Assembly: GCA_020809705.1 (NCBI GenBank)
Contig: CP085828.1
Location: 5,394,001 to 5,458,000, forward strand
Length of the DNA: 64,000 bases
Source: Calonectria ilicicola
Lineage: Eukaryota > Ascomycota > Sordariomycetes > Hypocreales > Nectriaceae
Direction of reading: 5' to 3'
How positions within the stretch are numbered: position 1 is the first letter of the stretch; every line of letters starts with the position of its first letter. The notes beneath the pieces were generated by a model. That model was not told where the DNA came from. It worked only from the letters and a program-made list of their open reading frames with translations, and did not search any database. Both the position numbers and the translations under genes were made by a program. This document shows positions 11,319-24,144 of the stretch, one piece after another.

Positions 11319-12551
11319 TTATGACGCTCTTCCTACATCCATTGAGTTTGGATATGGAAGCAGACTGTTGTGCGATGATGGAAATGTGAAATCGGTAGAT
11401 GGTGCAATGGATCTAGGTCGTGCTTCCACCACATACGAAACACCATCATCTGAAGCATATGAAGGTGGTCGAGGCCCGCTTCGGGTAGGCGGTCGGGTCG
11501 CCATCGGTTCTACATCCTCATTTCGTTGCCAGAATAAACGATTAGGGTCAACCCGCTGCGTGATTGTATTAGTTTTATGTTCAAACGTGGTCAGACAAGG
11601 CACTTACAACACTCTCCCGCCAAATTCCATAGGCTGGAGGGTTCAACTTGGTCGTTGTGCTTTCGACCCCTGCAGCTTCCTCATCTTGAGCGAGGACAAC
11701 CGGGATAGGGTGAGGTGGCACAGCATATCCACGGTGGCCGTATGGCTTCGGAGGCCGTGTTGCCTCCTGAGCTGTTTCGCGGCTCCCGCGTATGAGTGTT
11801 ATGCTGAGACGGAAAAGACCATAAAAGAAGAATATGGTGGCAAACAGAATAACAAGAACCAGCATGATAGTCATCTCGCTAGAACTGACATTGGCAACCC
11901 GTGAAAGTCCAAGGTCTTGTATGTGTTAGTAAACTCAATTCGCTTCTCGGTAGGTTGGGTTGGTAACTTACAAACAGCGACGAGACAGATTAAAATAAAT
12001 CCCGAGATGAAACAAATCAAAATCTGTCTCCGAAGGGACTTTGACTTCACCCATGGGAGACAAAATAGAAAACGTTTTGGGTGACGAGTTGAACTATGTC
12101 GAGAATGGGAGGAGGAGCTATTTTCGCCATATCCCTGTCCTCGTCCATTCCTCATTGACCCATTGTCCCTGGTGAATCGCGACTCGTGGTCATCCTGCCG
12201 TGTCCTTCGTGTTGTGGCAACTGATGACGGGGCCCTAACAGGGCCATTCCACTGCCCCATCTCGGGGCGCGATCCAGCTTGGGATCGGGTGCTGTTGGAT
12301 CTACTCCATAAGTTTCGGATGCCCCTCAATTCATCGCTATCTGGGGACTTTGGGCTTTCAACATCAGCCTGACGAGCGTTCCGCGCGGGCGGTGAGGGTT
12401 TCCCACGGCGAAATAACTTAAGAAAGGGACGGCGGGTCAGTGACGGAAATCTTGGGGATTGAGGCACGTCGATCTCTCCGTGTCGCTCAATCCGAGCTCT
12501 CCTGATGAGGTCAGCTCGCAGCCTCTCAATGTGGGCCGGGTCGTCGTTCAT
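11319..12551 (-). CDS. Unknown membrane protein with two predicted helices
   Basis: I do not recognise this protein. The exons 12551-11972, 11915-11608 and 11555-11319 give 374 aa. Residues 1 to about 170 are polar, Ser/Arg-rich and probably disordered. Then comes a basic stretch and a hydrophobic segment (about 178-200, beginning ILICFISGF). A short loop with a possible N-glycosylation site (NVS) follows, then a second hydrophobic segment (MTIMLVLVILFATIFFFYG). The C-terminal 130 residues are Pro-rich. The first splice joins the end of helix one to the loop; unspliced reading would stop soon after. The two helices close together suggest a hairpin with both long tails on the same, probably cytosolic, side. 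The start is the first ATG of the frame. The location (plasma membrane or endomembrane) cannot be told. Confidence 0.8.
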
Positions 12552-14142
12552 GGTGTTATTTATTCGGACTCTGTTGTTCGATTCACGTAGGATTGGCGCC
12601 CAAAATCAGCGGGGAGGATGGGAGAATAAAATCGAAGTCGAGCGAATATGCGACACGGGGGTTTAGATCGATATGTCAATAAATTTGGTATTGGGGGTTA
12701 AATCGTGAGGTGTAATCGTAATTGAAAGCGCGGTCGTGCCAGACGATAAATCGCGGTTTCTCTAAAAAAGAGAAATGTTGAATAGATAAGAAAGAGGAAT
12801 AGCGAATGAGCGAATGACGGGGCCGGAATGGATGGATCAAGAAGAAAAGACTGATTTCGGCATCAAGACATTTACTTGGAGGACATGGTGCAACACAGAG
12901 ACAGGAGCGAAAGCGTATTGCGTGGTCTAAGTGAGACAGCCCGACCAAACGTGTTCATCCAACTTTCAGTCGAGACGCCAGAAACGAAGTAAGCGAGAGA
13001 GGGGGAAAGAATTACACACAAAAAAGAAAGAAGGGAAAAAGAAAACCAACAAAAAGCCAAAGCAAATAGACACAACGTGGAGAGACGGGATCGTATAGAT
13101 TTTTGTTGTTAATTCTGGTATCCAACGAACCACGCACACTTCAAAACAGGGGCCCCGCAAAGTGACATGGTGAACCCATGCTGCGACAGTGGGTGTCTTG
13201 CAAATCACGGACCCAGGACTGAGGCCTCGCGCACAGGATCAGTTGCGAAAGCAAAGCCTCAGGGCGGAGGGGCGCATGGGCCCCTAGACCAGGGGCATGT
13301 TTCAAGTCATTGACGTCGGCCATGCTCAGACAAGCCAGACATGCCAATGGCTGGATTCAATGGTGTACAAACTGGGAGATGGCCCTCGCTAACCCCAAAT
13401 TAGTAGAACACCACCTCTGTTTGGTCAAGTTTGCGGCTGAGGTGAAGCACCTGAAACATTGATTTTTGACGCGACGCCATCCTCACTCACTCAGCTGATC
13501 AGAGGCGATGAAGAGCATCTGCGCCGTACCACTAGTTGTAATTGCATTTCTGTTTTCATACTCAGATGCTCTCCTTTTTCGGTTTTTTTTTTTTTCCTTC
13601 TTCTTAATCTAGTTAACCAGCGGAATAGTGAGTTGGTTCTTCTAGCCTCTTTCAAATGTTCTCATGAGACCGCTTCAACAAGTGTCCGGACCGATTGCCA
13701 ATGTACTCGCAACACCCATCGTGCATCGTTACTCTCTTGAACAGATAGCCTCAAGGTTTTTTTTTTTTTTTTTTTTTGGTTTTTGCATCACCCCAGATCA
13801 TTCATCCATTAGCCAAAGCCATAAATATCCATCCATCGAATTTATCAACGTCCTCATGTGCACTGCCTTGTTGCCCTATTCCTTCCTCACTTCTTCATCC
13901 TCGAGCATGAATTGACACACCACCGAATTCTCCAACCATAGCACGCACGTCATCAGGGAATAAGTTACTAAAATAGTAACAGTCCGAGGCATGGGCCAAG
14001 CGTCATCATGCGCTTGCCCAAAGCACTTCATATAGTGTTTGTGGGCCTGGAACCTCACCAGGCCTGGCGACTTTTTCGGTTACAGCTCTGGAATGGTCAT
14101 TGCTCATCTGAGACTGCAGTCTCAGACCCCGTGCGTTTGGGT
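12552..14142. other. Intergenic spacer
   Basis: This lies between the membrane-protein start and the U5-40K stop, both on the - strand. The part next to 12552 should hold the promoter of the membrane-protein gene. Two long T tracts lie at about 13585-13594 and 13758-13777. No supported gene. Confidence 0.5.
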
Positions 14143-15362
14143 TCACTTCAACTCTCCGAGGAGCATCGTGCGATCGGATGATGCCGACAATACTATCCAT
14201 TGTTAGCTTTGCACATGTGATAAATAAGACGAAGCTGTGATACATACAGATGGGCTCCGTTCCAGGAGCAAACTCGGCGCAGTTGACAGTACCCTTGTGA
14301 CCTGGAAGCTTGTAGCTAAGCTTACCCGTCTCACTGGACCATACCATCACAGTACCATCGCCAGAGGCTGCCGCAATCCTCTTGCCATCGGAGTCCCAAC
14401 TAACTCCCATCAAGTTCTTCTCGATGCCCATTGTAGCACCATCGAAGGTTCGGATGTGCCGCTCAGTTGGCGCAAAAGGTCGGATATCCCACGTCCTCAC
14501 TGTTGAATCCATGGCATATGAAACCAGGGACTGCGAATCGGGCGACACCCTCAATGACATGATTGTGTCCGAGTGACCCAACATGGAATACACCACCGAC
14601 TTCTTTCTTAGGTCCCAGACACGAATGTCGTTATCGATGCCGCCCGAATAAATCTCGTTACCCGCCTCAGAGATGGCGACGGCAGTAATGGGGAATTCGG
14701 TTTGGATGTAGTCCGCTGCGTTCTTGGTCCTCGGATCCCAGATTCCAATCGTTGAATCGTCACTGCCACTGATGAGCAGTTCCTCTCCCCGCCTGCTTAT
14801 GTCCATCGTGTTGATGATCTCCTCGTGTCCGATATATCGACGTATCCGCGTGCCTGAGGTTAAATCCCAACTTGCCAGGTGCATATCAGCCGATGCTGAG
14901 TATAAAATCTCCGAATCTCGTGACCACTGTAGGTCGAGAATAGCACCGCGGTGACCATTCAACACACCGTAGTTTTCGCATTCGCCATAGGTTCTCCAAA
15001 GCACTAGCGCATAATTAGACGTGTAATTGAGTCAAACTTTCATTTAGAAACATACTCAAAGACCTATCCATCGACCCGGACGCAATCAAGTTGCCGGTAG
15101 GATCAAACTTGGCCGCAAAAATCTCACCCGAGTGCCCAGAGAGCTCCATCACGGGCGCCTGCAAGCCACTCGTTCGAGGTACCTGTTCACAAAATCAGAA
15201 ACTAGCCATCACTTGCGCGAAAGATAATCGTACGCTTTGAACAAGTGCATTCCCCGAAGCATTCAAGCGCGCGAGAGCGCCAGTCGAAGAGTTGACATTC
15301 TGTCGCTTGACAAGCGACTGCGAGATGCCATCATCATCAGCAGGACGCTTCTCTGCAGACAT
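14143..15362 (-). CDS. U5 snRNP 40-kDa WD40 protein (SNRNP40/Cwf17-like)
   Basis: A seven-bladed WD40 propeller of the U5 small nuclear ribonucleoprotein, which contacts Prp8 in the spliceosome (established for human SNRNP40). The exons 15362-15234, 15182-15056, 15003-14248 and 14191/14192-14143 give 353 aa, close to the 357 aa of the human protein. Family signatures are visible: SGGIDNDIRVWDLR, the near-invariant RPFAPTERH and EKNLMGVSW, and KLPGH before the last blade. The last exon is short; splicing at ATCT|GTATGT to GATAG|TATTG yields the expected SASSDRTMLLGEL ending. If this intron is not removed the frame runs on to 14006 with an unrelated tail, so the spliced form is preferred. The gene is divergent from BET3 with a 459-bp shared upstream region. 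Confidence 0.95.
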
Positions 15363-15821
15363 TTTGAAGTTTGAAAATTCGGCAAAACCAATGAAAACAA
15401 AAAGCGACTCCAGAAATGCCTGACACGCTCAGCCCAGGTCAATAAACCGGGAGCTGTTGGCAAGCTATTTCGTCGTCACGGTGCTTAAGGTACCCGTTCT
15501 GAACTTTCTGCCAATGCAAAGGCGCCAACGCGTCTGATTGGTGTCCGGGCCGAGAGTTGTTCCTCCATCGGTGGTTCAGAACCTCCGTGCACCGATAGCT
15601 CAGGGTGACGTTGGCGGGACTGGCATCCAACTCAGGGCATTACTCCCCCGAGCATAGCGATATACTTTTCAGACCAAGCAAATCTTTCACGGTACATATT
15701 TTACGCTACTTTCACGGGGTCTTAAGTCGCCAAAGCCCATCGTCGCCACGCTCCCCGGTGGCACAACCATAGCCAGGCCTCGAGAGCTCACACCGCGCAG
15801 TCACCGTACTCAGCCAAAACC
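15363..15821. promoter_or_regulatory. Shared divergent promoter of U5-40K and BET3
   Basis: 459 bp lie between two divergent start codons. It must hold both promoters, but I see no clear TATA box or known operator. Confidence 0.5.
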
Positions 15822-16562
15822 ATGTCAGCGAGCAAGGCATCTCGGGTTGGTGAGGAGTATGTCTATCTCAATCATTATTTTTATAATTATATTTGAAGCT
15901 AACAAATGGCTAGGATTTGGAAGTATGTTTAAGTCACGCGCCATCTGATAACCGACGACTGACGCCGAACCGCAGAACCCGAATCGACAAAGTCAATGCC
16001 GAGTTAGTAACGCTCACATACGGCACCATCGTCGCGCAGTTGTGCAAAGACTACGAGAGTGATTATGTCGAGGTGAACAAACAGCTGGACAAGATGGGAT
16101 ACAATATTGGGCTACGACTCATCGAGGACTATCTCGCCAAGTCAAACACCATGAAGAGATGCGCCAACTTCCGTGAGACGGCTGAAATGATTGCCCGGGT
16201 AAGCGCTCATTCTAGCAATCAATCCACGTTTAGCTGACTGTGGACGATAGGTTGGGTTCAAGATTTTCCTCAACATTACACCACAAGTGACAAACTGGAC
16301 AAGCGACAACAATCAATTCTCTCTAGTGTTCGACGAGAACCCATTAGCCGATTTTGTAGAACTCCCAGACGATGGCAGGGCTCAAGAGCAACTTTGGTAC
16401 TCCAACATCCTTTGTGGCGTGCTTCGAGGAGCTCTAGAGATGGTCCAGATGCAAGTGGAAGCCCACTTTATCAGCGATGTCCTTCGCGGTAATGATAGCA
16501 CGGAGATGAGGATTTCACTTATTCGATACATTGACGATGAGCTGCCACCTGAAGACGACTGA
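15822..16562 (+). CDS. BET3: TRAPP complex subunit Bet3 (TRAPPC3)
   Basis: Core subunit of the TRAPP complexes, which act as exchange factor for the Rab GTPase Ypt1 and tether ER-to-Golgi vesicles. The exons 15822-15856, 15914-15922, 15976-16198 and 16251-16562 give 192 aa, the usual family length. Clear family motifs are LVTLTYGTIVAQLCKDY, KQLDKMGYNIG, ITPQVTNW and CGVLRGALEMVQM. The conserved palmitoylated Cys of the family corresponds to the Cys in AQLCKDY (known for human and yeast Bet3). The second exon is only 9 nt and encodes Ile-Trp plus part of Lys; it keeps the frame between the short N-terminus and the conserved body. A possible polyadenylation signal (AATAAA) lies about 65 nt after the stop. 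Confidence 0.95.
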
Positions 16563-19346
16563 GGAATCAGTAGGGACATTGCAACAGAAATGGTGATAAT
16601 CCAACAGCAAGGTTTCTTAAAAACAAAATAAAGACGAAGACGAAAAGGATGCAGCGGATCATACACCAAGGGTTTACCCGTCGATAACTGTCAACTTAAG
16701 GACCATTATGATTTCCAAGCTTGAACCCGGGAAATCTCGATCTGGGATGATTATCCCCATCCAAAAAGACAAGACCATCCTGGTCAAGCGGGTGTCACAA
16801 GAGGTCAGGGGACAAAAGCATGGGCACTCGGCAGATAATGTTTCAAGCATATAGACGGTCGGCCAAGTACAAGCGCACAATGGTTGAAAGCAAAAAAAAA
16901 ATGATACAAGCAACGAAACAGCTAGGTTCAAGCCTCCCAAATCTCAAGCAGTCTGCTACCAAGTAATGGTACATAAACTATCCCTAACGGCAAGTACCAA
17001 TTCAACCTAGTTGAATCCGGGGAAGCGTACAGGGGCACCAAGAACACTCCTTTGTAAAACACTATATCGAGGTTCAGGGAACGCCCTACTGGTCGGACTA
17101 ACTTGTAGAAGCGCGTGCCGGGCCATAGTGGAGGGCCATAGTGGAATCGGAGCCGGAAATTTCCAATGCTCCACCGCGATGTGAGAAGAAGCCTGTCTCG
17201 CAGAGGGGCAAGGAACATTCAATGATCCAACAACGGAAGCTAACAGGGCAAAAACTGGCGATAGGAGAGGTTCGGGTGGTCCGTGAGACCTCATAGACAC
17301 CCGTAGATGCCCGTGGACACCCGTCCGTGGTTCTCAGAGGCCCATTGAGGTCCTGAGGGAGCCCTGTAAAAACGCATGGTGAGGGAGGCGAAGTGGGCAC
17401 TCGGCCCAGAATGACGGCGTGATCCCTGCCTGAGGCAGCTTGATAGCAGGATTGTGCCTCAGGTGCCGACGCGGTGGTGCATCGTGGGCGGTGCAGTCTG
17501 AAGAATACGCACAGCTGGTATGAAGTTTACGTACCAAAAAAAGCCCTAAGACCCAGGTGCCGGGGCGGGCGTCCTTGGCAGGTCCCACGTGTGCCCTGAG
17601 CTACATTGGTAGCGCTGCAGCCCTGTACATCGCGTGCAGTTCTTGCAGAGCTACAGGCACTCTTTCAGCGGACCTCCCCTAAACCTGATCCCCAGAATTG
17701 GGTCCTGACCCCAAGTTTTAGGGCGCCGATCCACTATCAGCCTCCACGGACAGCTTTGACGGGATGGAGCCGCGAGCTCTTTGGCGTCGCCCACATCCCA
17801 CTCTGGGAGCTTCCAGCCTCCTTCCTCCCGGAATTCCACACGCCACCCGCCACACGTTTGGAGCATACAAGTATCCAGCCATCTGGTTTATGCACTTTGG
17901 CCAGGACTGGTGACAACTGAGGCGCATCAGAACACCCATGTCACCATAGGGGGTTCCGGCTTCGGCGGTTTTACGAACGGCCAAACTACCAGGTGGCATG
18001 TACATCCAGTTGAATGCAGATGCATTCATCTAATTGCGAAAGCTGCAGAGGCGTTCGTAAATGAAATGAAGATGAACTCTATCTGGCTATCGCATTGCTG
18101 TTATCTGTCAGTGCTGCACACTCGTCATCGGATAATTTGATGTCCTCGTCCTCACTTGGACCTTAAATCTTTTAGAAGAATCTGCAAACGCCCCACCCCC
18201 CTAGATTTCATGCCACAGATGTTGAACCTCCAGTCTGCCGTGTCGTAGCAGTGAGGCGCCGTACAGGCCGCAGTGCTAACGACCCTGATTGATCGCCTTA
18301 TTTGCTTTCTGTTCAGTCGCGAGGTTTTTTTTCTTTTCTACATTGTTTCTTTTCTTATCGCAGATACACATACCAGATCATGATTCTCCTAGTTAGCCGG
18401 TAGTACAAAAAGACCGTGTGTCCGAAACTGTCCAAATAGAGGTCAAACAGCGATATGGATAGCTACTGAAGCTTGAGCACCCATCCCATCAAACAGGCAC
18501 AAGAAGCCCTCCACCGCCAAACAACGAACCACGTTTTCCCCCCTCCCTCACACAATCCCTCTTGCACTCACACCAGACCTTTTTTTTTCCTCCTCCTCTC
18601 CTGTTCTACTTTCTCCCTCATATCTCCCGCATCCAACACATCCAGCAAGCGTGCGTCGCTGTCGCCCCCCAGAGTCGCGTGCAACTGACTCTACAGCCCA
18701 GAGCCGCCACAGTAACCAGCTGGCCCCCCAGTCAGGTACCTGCAGCACGGCCGACCAAAGGCAGAAAGCGAGGTACCCACGGTCCTGTTGGACCCTCCCC
18801 GAATTACTGCCCCCCAAATTCATTTAACTTGGCTGGCGGACTCCTTGCTCACTGGGCTTGTCCCCCGATACAGCGAAGAAAAAAAAACCTGGAAGGCGCA
18901 CACACCCCGTCCCCATCCGACCTGCCTGCCCATCTCCCTCGCTTCTCTCTCTTTTTCCTGACGGTCGGTTGTCTCCATCCCATCCTAGGCGGCCAGCGCC
19001 CACCTCCACCAAAAACCAACCAACCACACCATCATCGCGACACCATCCGCCCTGTCGCCCATCGCTTCTCACCCATCCGCACCATTGTCATCGGCCTAGC
19101 TGCACCTTCATAACTTTCGCGGCTTCCTTCTCCGACTGCCCCCTTCGACGACGCCTCAATTCCCTCTCCCCTCGTCGCTCCCGCGCGCCTTGGACCGCGT
19201 CCCCCGCCTCCTGGGATCGCCGCCCGTCACGCCCACGTCGGTCGGCTGTCCAGCGCCCAGCGTCAGCGCTCCGCGTGGTGGCTCGTCCCGGTGGCTAACC
19301 CTGCAGACCCTTTGGCTTCATCGCCTTTCCTCACTACCATCACAAC
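16563..19346. other. Long intergenic region and leader of the Som1-like gene
   Basis: 16563-16700 is the BET3 3' region. 16700-18450 shows only scattered short open frames and nothing I recognise. From 18458 to 19346 there is no ATG on the + strand across 889 nt. The sequence is strongly C/T-rich, which marks a long 5' leader or promoter of the next gene. Confidence 0.6.
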
Positions 19347-22167
19347 ATGGCCATGAACCAGAACGTCAACATGGCCGGCATGAACCCCATGGGCGGCCCT
19401 GTCGGCGGCGCCCCCATGCCCATGATGAATAATGGCGCCGTCAACCCTCAGGTTCAGGCTGCTGCGGCCGCTGCCCGACAGCAGCAAATGAACGACAGCC
19501 AGCGCGGCGTCCTCAACACGTACATTTACGAGTATTTCCTTCGATACGAGATGTTCGACTGCGCTCGTTCTCTGATCAACAGCAACCAACCCGTCAACGT
19601 CCTTAAGGAGGGCGCGAACCGTCGTCGCGATGAGAATGGCAACATCATCAACGGTGTCGGCGACGACCCGATGGACACGGATAGCAAGGACGATCTTGAC
19701 TCCAAATTACCCGAAGACCTCCCTCCACCAAAACTGCCCATGCCAGCTTCCGACACATCGTTCCTGTATGAGTGGTTCTGTCTGTTCTGGGACATTTACA
19801 ACGCGCAACGCGTCAAAGGTGGCAATGGCACCATCAATCAATATGTAGCACATACTCAGGTACGTTTTCTTCATCCCGCATTGTTTGAGGTTCCCCTTGA
19901 ATGCCCGTCGCGTCAAATTAGCCCCTTAGTACTTGTTTGCGGCCTTTCCCCTTGAGCACAACCAAACTCAATCATAACCACCCATTGATGATGAGGCGTT
20001 GACACTGATCTAGCAACAATCTCGTATGAAGCAGAATCAGCAGCAAGAGCTCCTACGACAAATGCGGCCAAATATGACTCCTCAGCAGTTTCAAATGATG
20101 CGGAATATGCAAAACGAGGGCATGGCCATGAACATGAAGCAGGGCAACCTCGCCCGGGCCGCTATGGCCAACAACCAGAAGTAAGTCTTCGTACCACCCA
20201 AGCGGAATCCCCCTTTGTAGTTGAGAACCTGGTCGCTAACATCTCCCCAGCCCTCAAATGATGCTCCAACAGGCCAAACAAAATCAGATGCAACGAGATC
20301 CTTCAGGTATGGATCCCAACCGGGATAGACCATCATCCCCTGCTTCCGGCGAAAACGCCCCTTCTCCCTCTAAGCGACAAAGGGTCGACGCTCCCTTCAA
20401 CCCCAATCAAGCTGGAGGCATGATGCCAAACGGTCGCCCTGTTCAAGGCATGCCTGGTCAGCAAATGCCCGGCAACACCGCCGCGGCCCAGCAGATGCTT
20501 GCCGCCAGCGGAATCAACCCAAACAATTTGAATGCCCAGCAGTTCCAAAATTTCGCCAACGCCCCTCCAGCCGCTCAGCAAAAGTCGATTGCTACCTACG
20601 CCCAAACCCTGCAGCAACATCACGGCAACCAAATGGGGGGGAATAAGCAGATGCCAAACGCAGGAGGCCCTCAGGGCCAGGGTTCACCAATGCTCGCCCA
20701 AGGCCCCGATGGAACCACACTAGCTACATTCTATAACCCTAATGATATGGGTGGTCCTGGAGGCATCAGAGCCGGTCCTAACGGTCCCCAAGCCGCCGGT
20801 AGCAGCAACCACGCGCTTCAAGATTACCAGATGCAATTGATGTTACTTGAGCAGCAGAACAAAAAGCGACTAATGATGGCCCGCCAGGAACAAGATACCA
20901 TGGGAGGTGCTCCTGGTGCTCCGGGTGGCCCTGGGGGCCCTGGGGGTCCTCCTGGGCCCAATGGACAGCAATTCCCAGATACCTCTCCTCAGGCCATGCG
21001 AACAGGTGCTTCCCCCAACCCCGCTGAACAGATGAAGCGCGGTACTCCGCAGATGAACAACTCCAGCGTACCTTCACCAGTACCTGAAGGTGGTCAATCC
21101 CGAGGTTCACCGAACCCCGGTATGAACTTCATGGGCAACCACGTTGATCCCAACATGGGTCCCCATTTCTTCAAGGGCATGGACGGAAACATGCAACAGA
21201 TGAACGGCATGCGGCCCCCAAGCTCACATCCCAATCAGCAGCCCTTCAGCGGACAGATGAACCCACAGATGATTGCCCGACAACAGGCTGCTCAGCAGCA
21301 AGGCCAACCCGGCCAACAGCCCCAAGGTGGCCAGGGCAATCCCCAGCAATGGCAGCCCGGTCCTAACGGGCAGATGGTGCCCCAGAACATGCAGCAACAG
21401 AGCCCGCAGATCCAAGGAACTCCTCAGCAGCGATCTATGCCTCCTCCCTCAGCTCCCGCAGCTGCCGGCACCAACGCCAACAGGACAACCGCCTCGCCTC
21501 AGCAGGCCGCTGCCGCTCCCCCAACACCGAACCAGGGCAACAAGGCTGCTCCAAAGAAGAAGGAAAACAAAAATGCCAAAGACAAGGTAAGCATTGTTTT
21601 GTGTTTGCATTCGATTGCGAAGAATAACCAGTTTCTAAGCGTGCCGCCTCCCAGAAGAAAACGAACCCGAGTCTCAATGCCGGTGCTACACCCGCTGGAG
21701 AAAACAGTGGCGACCAAGATACGCCCGCGCCTGCAACGCCCATTACTCCAGCAAACACCAATTTCAAGAATGGCCAGAATACCAATGCTGGACAAAACGG
21801 ACAGCCCACGAGCGGACCTGCCCCTGCACCCGCGCCCGCTGCCCCCGTCGCAGCCACCAGCGCCCCTCCAACTGCTCCTGTTGCACCTCCAGGCCACGGT
21901 GACCCCAACCAGAATGGAATGGGTATGGACAGCTTCGGTAGCATCGTATGTCACTCAATTCCTGCACTTCACACAAGCGATGGAAACTAACAAGGACAAC
22001 AGGTTGATTTTGGTGGCATGGAACTTGCTAATCCTCTGCAATCTGGCGATGTGCTCAACGACTTCGATTTTGACTCGTTCCTCCATGATGGTGATGCGGA
22101 AAACCAGCCCTTTGATTTCAATGGCACCTTCTCCGCCATGGAGGGCGGCGAAATTGGAGCAGAGTAA
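19347..22167 (+). CDS. LisH-domain transcriptional regulator, Som1/SomA/Flo8-like
   Basis: Likely nuclear co-regulator acting downstream of cAMP-PKA signalling. In Magnaporthe (Som1) and Aspergillus (SomA) this family controls morphogenesis, adhesion and virulence; that role is family knowledge, not seen here. The exons 19347-19859, 20014-20180, 20251-21586, 21655-21945 and 22003-22167 give 823 aa. An N-terminal Met/Asn/Ala-rich stretch leads into a LisH/LUFS-type module (VLNTYIYEYFLRYEMFDCAR, with FLYEWFCLFWDIYNA after an acidic insert). The rest is very rich in Gln, Pro, Gly, Asn and Met. It contains a possible nuclear signal (PSKRQR) and ends in an acidic, aromatic tail (DFDFDSFL) like an activation domain. 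The fourth exon must be spliced at GACAAG|GTAAGC; otherwise the tail is read in the wrong frame. Confidence 0.88.
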
Positions 22168-23246
22168 ATGCAAATGGTGAATGTGTTGGGTCGGCATTAA
22201 CATCTTGGGTCAAACTAATTCTGGCATCATTCGTCACGGCGTTTTTATGTGGATATTATATCATGGTCATGCGGCGATCAGGTCCCAGAGGAGTTATTGC
22301 TCCTCTGTGGTGGCTTCTGGGGAAAAGAGTTCTTGTGGTTTTCTAGTCGGATGTCGATTCGCCTTCGCGGTTTTTTCTTGGCTGTTCTATTTTCCTTCTC
22401 TTCTTGTTTTTCAATTCTTCTCTTTTCTTGGTTCTCTTGGTTTTGTCCTGTGTCGTTCCAATCCCTATCGGAATTGAGAGGAAAGAAGTGGTGGGAAGAG
22501 CGGAGCGAACCCCATCTCCTGTAAAGTGTTACTCGGTGTATTCTGATGCTTGCGAAAATCACATACCATATTTGTTATTATGTAGCCACTTGAAGAGGAG
22601 AGCGCCCAGGTTTTCTTGTTCCACTTTTCAACGGCGTTCCGCGCCACGTTTCCTTCATTCTAAAGACTAATGTGATAGTTGGTGACAAACAGTTTAATGC
22701 ATCACATTAGCTCGGGGGCGAGAGAAGGCCGCTAACATGATGAGAGTGGTTGGGATTATTTGTGGATGCGGCGGCGAAACTGGCTTCTTCGTAACCGCAT
22801 CAGCTCGTTTGCAAGTTGGCAAGCCACTGGCTCGTTGTGATTTAGTCCGCGGCATGATACAAGAGGGGTAGTCTTAGGTTCATAGTTCGATGCGTTTGCG
22901 AGTTTTTATCTGTTTTGTTTTTTCGCTCTTGTCTCAACTATTTGCCAAACAAGCGCGTGGTGATTTGCGTTAGGGTATCTATAAAGGCTTGCATGAACAA
23001 ACCTCGTAAAATGAACAACAAAGTATAACACAACACGACCAGCAACCCTCCGTTGGGCTTTGAGCCCAAGTCAAGCCCACTTCTCCAGTCGCCCGTTGGT
23101 TCGCCCCCCCTCAAGTCTCTTGCCAGGAGGGTAGAATTGGAGACAAATGCTGGCTACAATCCAACACCCGAAACAAGCCTAAAACGCCACCCGGTGCTTT
23201 TTTTATACCCTCTTTTCTCACACTTTCCTTTTTCTTCCTCTCGTCC
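22168..23246. other. Convergent 3' region
   Basis: Between the stops of the Som1-like gene (+) and the GH16 gene (-). T-rich stretches at 22370-22450 fit a 3' UTR. No supported gene. Confidence 0.5.
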
Positions 23247-24144
23247 TTATATTGATTCGTAAACGGCAACATACATGACTTCCATCATATTGCCAAACCC
23301 AGACTCGGTAGCATCGTCTGGGTTTCCCTAGGGTATGCGTGTTAGTGAAAGGTCTTTGTAGATAGAAATGCACATTACTCACTGGCCAAGTTCCACCCAC
23401 AGCAACGTTTAGTAAAACATACATAGGAGAGTGGGCAAGAGTTCCCCATGTTCCTTCATCTCCAATGTCGGAACCAGTGAGGACGTGGAATGGATTGCCA
23501 TCCAGCAACCAAGTAATCGTCTCAGTTTGCCAACTGCCCGAAGTTCGGTCGACAACAACGGCCCAGTGGTGAAGGCCGTTGTCAGGGATGGCCACTGGCT
23601 TGCCAAGGCCGGAGGGCTCGTTACAAGGCCCGCCTCCCTTCTGACCGCAATGGACGGTGCCATAGCCTGTCAAGTCGCCATTGACACGTTCATAGATGTC
23701 AATCTCACCGCAAAGGGGCCAATCGGTACCATGCCGAATGGAATCTCCCAGCATCCAGAATGCAGGCCACATTCCCTGCTTATTCATCGAATCGCCACTT
23801 CGCAGCTGTGCCTCCACACGCATGATTCGACCGGGCTGTGCCATCCATGTCTTCTTGGATTCGATTCTACCGGATGTCCATTGGCCATTGGCATCTTTGC
23901 AGGGAACAATCTGAAGCGACTCGCCGCCGGATAGCTGAATGTTGGAATTGGATGAAGAATAATCCTGAAGTTCGTTGTTGACGGACAAATCGAGGATAAT
24001 GTTCCATCTGTCAGTGTTGACTGAGCATCCCTGGCAACCATAAAAGCCTTCCTCCCACACAATGTTGAAACCATTGATATTGGGGGCCGATATTGCGGCG
24101 GCGAGGGCTGGGAGAGAGGCGCAGATGGCAGTTGAGAAACGCAT
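23247..24144 (-). CDS. Secreted glycoside hydrolase family 16 protein (beta-glucanase type)
   Basis: Probable secreted endo-beta-1,3(4)-glucanase or related cell-wall-active enzyme. The exons 24144-23383 and 23327-23247 give 280 aa. Residues 1 to about 18 form a signal peptide (hydrophobic, ending AAAISA). The GH16 catalytic motif ExDxxE is present as GEIDIYE: Glu147 as nucleophile, Asp149 and Glu152 as acid/base. Other GH16 marks are MWPAFWML before the motif and LLNVAVGGTWPGN near the end; the last is completed only after splicing. There is no GPI signal or extra domain, so it is a single-domain enzyme. The precise substrate within GH16 cannot be told from the sequence. Confidence 0.93.

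Noticed and set aside
14006..14142. Extended C-terminus of the WD40 protein
   Set aside because: Results from reading through the last intron; splicing gives the family-typical ending at 14143.
17606..18140. Overlapping + strand frames upstream of the Som1-like gene
   Set aside because: Composition and lack of splice logic do not support coding.
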